Shown here one piece after another: positions 58,787-64,000 of a DNA stretch of 64,000 bases; position 1 is the first letter of the stretch, and each line of letters begins with the position of its first letter. The position numbers and the translations under genes were made by a program. A model generated the notes under the pieces. The model searched no databases, was not told where the DNA came from, and was given only the letters and a program-made list of their open reading frames with translations. The DNA lies in contig NZ_CP138858.1 of the NCBI RefSeq assembly GCF_033878955.1, forward strand, positions 3,871,001-3,935,000. Direction: 5' to 3'. Source of the stretch: Coraliomargarita algicola. GTDB taxonomy: Bacteria > Verrucomicrobiota > Verrucomicrobiia > Opitutales > Coraliomargaritaceae.

Positions 58787-59083
58787 ATGAAGACTATACT
58801 CTATCTAGCCAGTGCCATTTGCTTCGCCGTAACAACTGCGGGCGCATCCTCGATTACATCTAGCGTTTTAGTTGAACAGCCTAGCGCAGAGGAGCAAATC
58901 CTAGGTCTTAGTGAGGCTGCAACAGGGCGTGACGAGATTGCAGGTGCCGCAGTCATCGCGAAGGAACGACCTGCAGTGAGTGGTTTTGAGCTCAATGTAG
59001 ATTCAGAATTGGGCAGCTTGGCCCTGTTGGCAGGCTTTGTTGGAATGACTTTTGTGATGATTCGTCGCCGTCAGGCTTCTTGA
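58787..59083 (+). CDS. Small secreted protein with PEP-CTERM-like tail lacking the PEP motif
   Basis: 98 residues: signal peptide MKTILYLASAICFAVTTAG, a short acidic middle, then a membrane helix (LGSLALLAGFVGMTFVM, about 75-91) and basic IRRRRQAS-like end. The layout equals an exosortase substrate, but no PEP sequence precedes the helix. I do not know its role. An inverted repeat CTAGCAT/ATGCTAG (58723-58729 and 58735-58741) lies upstream. Confidence 0.65.
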   Translation: MKTILYLASAICFAVTTAGASSITSSVLVEQPSAEEQILGLSEAATGRDEIAGAAVIAKERPAVSGFELNVDSELGSLALLAGFVGMTFVMIRRRQAS

Positions 59084-59094
59084 GTCACGCTGCA

Positions 59095-59934
59095 TTATTT
59101 TTCCCAGCGAGCCCAAGTGCCGCTGGGGACTGTGAAGGTGTTTTCTGAACCAGTTAGTAACATCTCGCCGCAGTCGAGTTGGCCATTGCCCAGTAGCTGT
59201 TGGATTAAGTTTTTCAGCACGATTGGGGTAAATCCGGGAGTATGACTGGTCAGGTAAACGAAACAGGGCTGGTTGCTCATGACTTTTTGCACCAGCTGGA
59301 GTGTCTCCAGTAGCGCGTGCTCGATCTTATATAGCTCGCCGCCTTTGCCACGTCCAAAGGAGGGAGGGTCGAGCAGTATTGCGTCATAGCGGCGGCCACG
59401 TTTGATTTCGCGAGTCAGGAATTTATTGACGTCGTCGACAATCCAGCGGATCGGGTGCTCGGCGAGTCCGTTGAGTTTGGCGTTTTCGCGCGCCCAGGCG
59501 ACCATGCCTTTGGACGCGTCGACGTGGCAGCAGTGCGCTCCGCCTTGTGCCGCTGCTAATGTGGCTCCTCCTGAGTAGGCGAACAGGTTTAGGAAGTTGA
59601 GCGGTTCATTGCGGCGCTTACTGGCCTTGCTTATGTGATCTCGAATCCAGTTCCACATGGCGCGAGTTTCGGGAAAGACGCCTAAGTGCCCAAAGTCAGT
59701 GGTCGAAAGCTTCATTTTTACGCCATTGACCTGCGCGATCCAAGAGTCTGGCAGCTTGTCCCGTCCGCGCCATTCGAGGCCTTGCTTACGTGTAAAGAAG
59801 GCATCGGCTTGTTTCCAAGCTTGTGGCTGACTGGGGTTCCAAACCGCTTGTGCGCAGGGGCGGTTGAGCGTAATTTTGCCAAAGCGTTCTAGTTTGCGTC
59901 CGTGGCCGCTGTCGAGGAGTTCGTATTCGTTCAT
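59095..59934 (-). CDS. SAM-dependent methyltransferase, RlmI/RlmK-like
   Basis: 279 residues with [18 protein letters not shown] (SAM motif I), a [20 protein letters not shown] block and the [14 protein letters not shown] motif of the 23S rRNA cytosine-type methyltransferase superfamily. It probably methylates rRNA; the site is not known. The start at [18 protein letters not shown] matches where the homology begins; an upstream ATG at 59991 is possible. Confidence 0.87.
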   Translation of the reverse strand: MNEYELLDSGHGRKLERFGKITLNRPCAQAVWNPSQPQAWKQADAFFTRKQGLEWRGRDKLPDSWIAQVNGVKMKLSTTDFGHLGVFPETRAMWNWIRDHISKASKRRNEPLNFLNLFAYSGGATLAAAQGGAHCCHVDASKGMVAWARENAKLNGLAEHPIRWIVDDVNKFLTREIKRGRRYDAILLDPPSFGRGKGGELYKIEHALLETLQLVQKVMSNQPCFVYLTSHTPGFTPIVLKNLIQQLLGNGQLDCGEMLLTGSENTFTVPSGTWARWEK

Positions 59935-60004
59935 TGATTGCAGTAGGGAGTAGAGAGTGGGGCGTGGAAAGGAAAACTTCTCAATTTCCACAGTATGGGT
60001 CTCA

Positions 60005-60580
60005 CTAGGCCATTGCTTGCACGAAGTGTTTGCGGCACATGGCGACGTAGCGTTCGTTGCCGCCGATTTCGACTTGTTCGCCTACCTTGATTGGTTTGCC
60101 GGAGGCGTCGGTACGGAGATTCATTGTGGCTTTACGGCCGCAGTGACAAATCGTTTTTAGCTCGGTTAAGTTGTCGGCCCACCCGAGTAGGGCGGCGCTG
60201 CCAGGAAAGAGGTTGCCTTGAAAATCAGTGCGCAGGCCATAGCAGAGCACGGGGATCGATAGATCGTCGGCGACTTTGGCCAGTTGCTCGACTTGTGGAC
60301 GGGTGAGAAATTGCGCTTCGTCGATCAGGACGCAGGCCAGTGAGTCGGCCAAGTGGGCCGTGTGAATAGATGTGAATAAGTCGTCTTCGGGCTGAAAGGG
60401 AGTGGCATCTTTGGCGAGTCCGATCCGGGAGGCGATTTTACCGACGCCGGCACGTTGATCGATTAGGGGCGTCAGCAGCAGGGTTTTCATGCCGCGTTCA
60501 TGATAGTTATGGCTCGATTGCAATAGCACGGTGCTTTTGCCCGCATTCATCGCGGAGTAGTAGAAATAGAGTTTGGCCAT
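60005..60580 (-). CDS. tdk: Thymidine kinase
   Basis: 191 residues, type II kinase. P-loop [11 protein letters not shown], Walker B-like LIDEAQFL, and zinc-site cysteines in [12 protein letters not shown] and YVAMCRKHF. It phosphorylates thymidine in nucleoside salvage. It is 2 bp from the ppx/gppA-like gene upstream on the same strand, so they are co-transcribed. Confidence 0.96.
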   Translation of the reverse strand: MAKLYFYYSAMNAGKSTVLLQSSHNYHERGMKTLLLTPLIDQRAGVGKIASRIGLAKDATPFQPEDDLFTSIHTAHLADSLACVLIDEAQFLTRPQVEQLAKVADDLSIPVLCYGLRTDFQGNLFPGSAALLGWADNLTELKTICHCGRKATMNLRTDASGKPIKVGEQVEIGGNERYVAMCRKHFVQAMA

Positions 60581-60582
60581 GT

Positions 60583-61518
60583 TTAGAGTTTGAGCAGATG
60601 GGCTGCGATCCCATAGCGGAGATTGTAGAAGGAGTGAGTTAAACTGGAGCGGCCAGACACTTCGAGTAGTGTGTCGATGGTAATCAGTGCAGTGGGGATG
60701 ATGTCGGCGCGCGCGGCGGGCAGGTGAGGGATGCTGAGTCGCTCGTGGAGTGAGAGTGGCGCGAGTCGATTTTTGAGCTGGGTCAGCGTCGTGCGTTCTA
60801 AATGGGGTGGGGATTGCTCGATGTCGCAGTCAGTCTGGGCAGCCAATACAGCACGGCTCACGGTATAGGCTCCGCCCGTGGCGATAAGCGGTAGTTCAGT
60901 GGGTTGAAAGTCGAAGCCGCTGGTAGTTAGCTGCTCAGTTACATGCCGACGGATCGCTTGCTCGATCTCGGTTGAGAGTGGGGCTTCTTTATCTTGCAAA
61001 AATTGCTCGGTCAGTCGCACCGCGCCCAGTTGCAGTGAGATCGCTTGTTGAATTTGGCCGTTCTCGAAGCGAATGAGTTCCAGGCTGCCGCCGCCGATAT
61101 CGCTTTGGATGAAGCGCGTCAGGCCAGCGATGGCGGGATCGCAGCTGAGGCCCTGACCGATGTAAGTCGCTTCTTCGGGGCCGCTGAGGATGCGTATCTG
61201 CAAGCCAGTTGCTTCAAAAACCGCTTGGACGAATTCGTGTCCGTTGATTGCATCGCGCACTGCGCTGGTGGCGACAATCGCGGTCTGGCTGGGATGGTAG
61301 TTGTGCGCCATGCGCTGTAGCTCCGCGATCGTCTGGGTGCCGGCTTGCATGGCCTCATCGCTTAAGTGTGGAAGTTCACGACTAATGCCAGCGCTAATGC
61401 GAGTCTCGATGGTTTCGCTGAAAAGCGTTTCCAAGCTATGGGGAGCAATTCCCGCTCGCGCGACCAGTAACTTGATGGAGTTACTGCCTACATCGATGAC
61501 TGCGACTGTGTCTGGCAT
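60583..61518 (-). CDS. Ppx/GppA-family phosphatase
   Basis: 311 residues with the ASKHA phosphate motifs [13 protein letters not shown] (start) and [11 protein letters not shown]. Only the catalytic half is present; the C-terminal HD-type half of long Ppx enzymes is missing, as in short family members. It would hydrolyse polyphosphate or pppGpp. tdk follows directly. Confidence 0.92.
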   Translation of the reverse strand: MPDTVAVIDVGSNSIKLLVARAGIAPHSLETLFSETIETRISAGISRELPHLSDEAMQAGTQTIAELQRMAHNYHPSQTAIVATSAVRDAINGHEFVQAVFEATGLQIRILSGPEEATYIGQGLSCDPAIAGLTRFIQSDIGGGSLELIRFENGQIQQAISLQLGAVRLTEQFLQDKEAPLSTEIEQAIRRHVTEQLTTSGFDFQPTELPLIATGGAYTVSRAVLAAQTDCDIEQSPPHLERTTLTQLKNRLAPLSLHERLSIPHLPAARADIIPTALITIDTLLEVSGRSSLTHSFYNLRYGIAAHLLKL

Positions 61519-61674
61519 GCGTCATGGCACAATGCAGATGGGATTTCGTCAAGATTGGATGGGGGAGCAGGACGATCTGATGTGACTGGGGCGGGAACGT
61601 TCGAAGTCCGACATCCTACTTCGAGAGGATTCACAGGGGCTGGACTTTCGTTGGATTGTTGTCAGATTCGGAAT

Positions 61675-61986
61675 ATGCGATTTTTAACTTTGGTTGTTGT
61701 TTCGTTTTTTAGCAGTGCACTGTTGTTTGCATACGAAACTCCATTGCCGTTGGGAGCGTCCGATTTGGCCCCCGACTCGCGCTTGGTAGAATTTAAGCAA
61801 GCAGTTGATGTTTTGGATTTGAAGGCTGCTTTTGAAGCCGAAGCATTGGAGCAGTTGGACTTGGACTATGCGGTGGAGATTCCAGACGATTTGGAACTTT
61901 TAAAGCGGGAAAATGCTCAATTGAAAATTCGTGTGTCTGAGCTGGAGCGGCGCTTGACAGCGGTGGAAGCCAAGTTGGCAGAGTAA
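61675..61986 (+). CDS. Small secreted coiled-coil protein
   Basis: 103 residues: signal peptide MRFLTLVVVSFFSSALLFA, then an acidic mature part and a C-terminal coiled coil (LLKRENAQLKIRVSELERRL). Not recognised. The frame is open further upstream (61555), but the signal peptide sets the start. It is divergent from the ppx-like gene. Confidence 0.6.
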   Translation: MRFLTLVVVSFFSSALLFAYETPLPLGASDLAPDSRLVEFKQAVDVLDLKAAFEAEALEQLDLDYAVEIPDDLELLKRENAQLKIRVSELERRLTAVEAKLAE

Positions 61987-62069
61987 CTGTTGCTCAGGGC
62001 TTATCCTTGGGGGCGACTTCCTCCGCTGTTCAGTGAATTTCGAATGTGGTGGCCGCTCTGTCACACAAA

Positions 62070-62097
62070 AAAAGCCCGCGATGACTCGCGGGCTTTT
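62070..62097 (-). terminator. Terminator after pdhC
   Basis: A perfect 12-bp stem (AAAAGCCCGCGA / TCGCGGGCTTTT) with a TGAC loop and seven T on the minus strand. It may also end the small gene on the plus strand. Confidence 0.9.
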
Positions 62098-62117
62098 GAA
62101 AAATCTGTCTATAGCGA

Positions 62118-63407
62118 CTAGACCAACATCAAGGCGGGGGTTTCCAAGATTTCCTTGAGCGCTTGCAGATACTGTGCGCCGACTGCGCCGTCGATGGTGC
62201 GATGGTCGCCTGAGAGGCCAATTTTCATGACTTGGCCGACCACGATCTCGTCCTTGTCGTTGACGACTGGTTTCTTAATCGTTGCGCCGATACTGAGGAT
62301 GGCCGCGTTGTTGGGATTGATGATGCCGTAGAAATCGGAGATGCCAAACATGCCAAGGTTTGTGACCGTGAGTGTAGAACCGCTCATTTCGTTGGGAGTT
62401 AGCTTCTTGTCGCGGGCCTTCTTGATCAGCACTTTGGCTTCGGCTCCGATTTCGCGCAGGCCTTTGGTTTCGGCTGCGCGAATGACTGGAGTGACCAGGC
62501 CGTCGTCGATCGCAACGCCAAAGGCGAGGTGCACGTTCGGGTGTTGCTTGATGCTCTCACCCTCCCATGAGCGATTGATGGCGGGCACCCGGCGCACGGC
62601 TTCAGCCGCGGCTTTGAGTGTCAAATCGTTGACTGTAAACTTGGTGCCACCGTGCTCCTTGGGGAGATCGGCTAGTTTCGCATTGAGTTCGGCGCGCAGT
62701 TTGGCGAGTGGGGCTCCGTCGACTTCGATCTGGAGATAGAAGTGCGGGGCTTGTGTTTTGGAGCCTACCAGTGCCTTCGCGATGCTCTTGCGCATGTTGG
62801 ATACGGGCAGATCCAAGGCTTCCAGAGTCGCTACAGGAGCGGCGGCAGGGGCTGGTGTGCTGCTGGCCGGGGCGGCTGCTCCGGGTTTCGCATTTTCAAC
62901 GTCTGCTTTGACGATGCGTCCACCAGGGCCTGTGCCTTGAATGCTTACTAAGTCGATGCCTTTATCAGCAGCGATCTTTTTGGCTAAAGGAGAGGCTTTG
63001 ATACGTCCATCAGTTGTAGTTGTCGCGGGTGCAGGCGCTGCGGCCGGGCTCGGCTCGGGCTTGGGGGCCGACTCGCTTGGCGCGGGCGTGGATTCTGCGG
63101 CGGCTGGTTCTGGTTCGGCGGCCGCTGCAGCCGCGGGTGCGCTATTCTGTGCCGCAGGCGCTTCTTCGCCCTCTTCGCCAATCGCTGCGATGGCATCGCC
63201 GACGGCGACCTCTTGGCCCTCAGCGGCGTATTGTTTGATCAGTACGCCGTCGTCGAAGCACTCGACTTCCATGGTTGCTTTGTCAGTCTCGACCTCCGCA
63301 ATCATGTCGCCGCTGGAAATTGCGTCGCCTTCGTTTTTTAACCATTTGACCAGCGTGCCCACCGTCATGGTGTCGCTGAGTTTGGGCATGTCGATAAGTG
63401 TAGCCAT
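62118..63407 (-). CDS. pdhC: Pyruvate dehydrogenase E2, dihydrolipoyllysine acetyltransferase
   Basis: 429 residues. One lipoyl domain (1-76) with Lys43 in ETDKATMEVE, an Ala/Pro-rich linker, a peripheral subunit-binding domain (about 133-170, ASPLAKKIAADKGIDLVSIQ) and a catalytic acetyltransferase domain with GLSGDHRTIDGAVG near the end. It passes acetyl to CoA within the complex. The E1-beta gene lies 39 bp upstream. Confidence 0.96.
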   Translation of the reverse strand: MATLIDMPKLSDTMTVGTLVKWLKNEGDAISSGDMIAEVETDKATMEVECFDDGVLIKQYAAEGQEVAVGDAIAAIGEEGEEAPAAQNSAPAAAAAAEPEPAAAESTPAPSESAPKPEPSPAAAPAPATTTTDGRIKASPLAKKIAADKGIDLVSIQGTGPGGRIVKADVENAKPGAAAPASSTPAPAAAPVATLEALDLPVSNMRKSIAKALVGSKTQAPHFYLQIEVDGAPLAKLRAELNAKLADLPKEHGGTKFTVNDLTLKAAAEAVRRVPAINRSWEGESIKQHPNVHLAFGVAIDDGLVTPVIRAAETKGLREIGAEAKVLIKKARDKKLTPNEMSGSTLTVTNLGMFGISDFYGIINPNNAAILSIGATIKKPVVNDKDEIVVGQVMKIGLSGDHRTIDGAVGAQYLQALKEILETPALMLV

Positions 63408-63446
63408 AAGAATTAGGAATTATGAATTAGGAGATGAATGCGTTCG

Positions 63447-64000
63447 TTATGCCATAACTTTCAGTGCGCATTCGATAATGCGCTCTTCGTTAGGGATCTG
63501 CCAGTCTTCCAGTTCTTTGGAATAGAAGTTCGGTGCGTCGATCGCGGAAACACGGTGAATCGGGCCGTCCAGATAGTCGAAGGCTTTGAGCTGAATCATG
63601 TGGGAGATCTGAGCATCTACGCCGCAGAAAGGCTTGTTCTCTTCTACCAGCATGACGCGGTGTGTTTTCTTGACCGAGTTTAAAATGGTCTCTTCATCCA
63701 ACGGGCGGATGGAGCGCAGGTCGACGACTTCCACACTGATCTCGTGCTCTTCTTCCAGCGTTTTTGCGGCTTGTAGCGAAAGCATCGCACAGCGGCCGTG
63801 TGAGACAATCGTCAGATCACTGCCTTCTTTTAGCACATTGGCGACGCCGAGCTCGACGATGTATTCTTCTTCCGGTACTTCCCACTTTTCTCCGTAGAGC
63901 AGGGTGTTTTCCATTACGAAGACCGGGTCGTTATCACGGATGGCGGCTTTCATCAAACCCTTGGCATCGTAAGCGTTTGAAGGGCAGACGACTTTCAGGC
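63447..64000 (-). CDS. pdhB: Pyruvate dehydrogenase E1 component, beta subunit (5' end outside window)
   Basis: At least 184 codons, open to the window edge (reading in as LKVVCPSNAYDAKGLMKAAI). SHGRCAMLSLQAAKTLEEEH, VVDLRSIRPLDEETI and VEENKPFCGVDAQI are the transketolase-C motifs of E1-beta. With E1-alpha (upstream, not seen) it decarboxylates pyruvate using thiamine diphosphate. It is co-directional with pdhC. Confidence 0.94.
   Translation of the reverse strand, partial: LKVVCPSNAYDAKGLMKAAIRDNDPVFVMENTLLYGEKWEVPEEEYIVELGVANVLKEGSDLTIVSHGRCAMLSLQAAKTLEEEHEISVEVVDLRSIRPLDEETILNSVKKTHRVMLVEENKPFCGVDAQISHMIQLKAFDYLDGPIHRVSAIDAPNFYSKELEDWQIPNEERIIECALKVMA

Overview
This window looks like a chromosomal segment from a Gram-negative bacterium of the Verrucomicrobiota, most likely an Opitutia/Puniceicoccales (Coraliomargarita-like) organism. 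That placement is an inference. It rests on a PEP-CTERM protein, a two-partner secretion exoprotein built from MBG/YDG repeats, a REP-associated tyrosine transposase with a long C-terminal extension, anti-sigma factors of the style common in that phylum, and start codons that almost never carry a Shine-Dalgarno sequence. No rRNA, phage or CRISPR array was seen. One tRNA (Lys) is present.

Layout. 1-7 kb: the 3' part of a giant secreted repeat protein and its TpsB outer-membrane transporter. 7-11.2 kb: a CPA2 antiporter, an SH3-like secreted protein and an RsuA/RluB pseudouridine synthase. 11.3-14.3 kb: the fatty-acid/phospholipid cluster fabG-acpP-fabF-plsY. 14.4-20.5 kb: an anaerobic pyruvate module (OFA-type transporter, pflA, and a pflB broken by a one-base frameshift), with a type II toxin-antitoxin pair on each side. 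20.6-24.8 kb: typA, a LEA14-like lipoprotein, ygfZ, and an HU gene.

25-36 kb: leuCD, a 52-residue YqaE/Pmp3 gene, exbB/exbD, DoxX, a PEP-CTERM protein, rho, an MscS channel, serA, hisH and citrate synthase. 36-41 kb: a sigma-70 factor, then purE-purK-trpE on the minus strand, then a coiled-coil protein. 41.5-50 kb: a fused M16 protease, the REP-type transposase, sbcDC and tRNA-Lys. 50-64 kb: an ECF sigma/anti-sigma pair, argG, pdxJ, a MATE transporter, the NAD(P)HX repair enzyme, dprA, DUF167, a small anchored secreted protein, an rRNA-type methyltransferase, tdk, ppx/gppA, and the pyruvate dehydrogenase genes pdhC and pdhB (cut by the edge).

Most of the window is housekeeping. The accessory signals are the two-partner secretion pair, the toxin-antitoxin-bracketed pfl region, several palindromic intergenic repeats with a candidate mobiliser gene at 44.3 kb, and a number of tight regulatory arrangements: a terminator between acpP and fabF, a structured typA leader, a leaderless higBA promoter, and a tRNA terminator ending 8 nt before sbcD.
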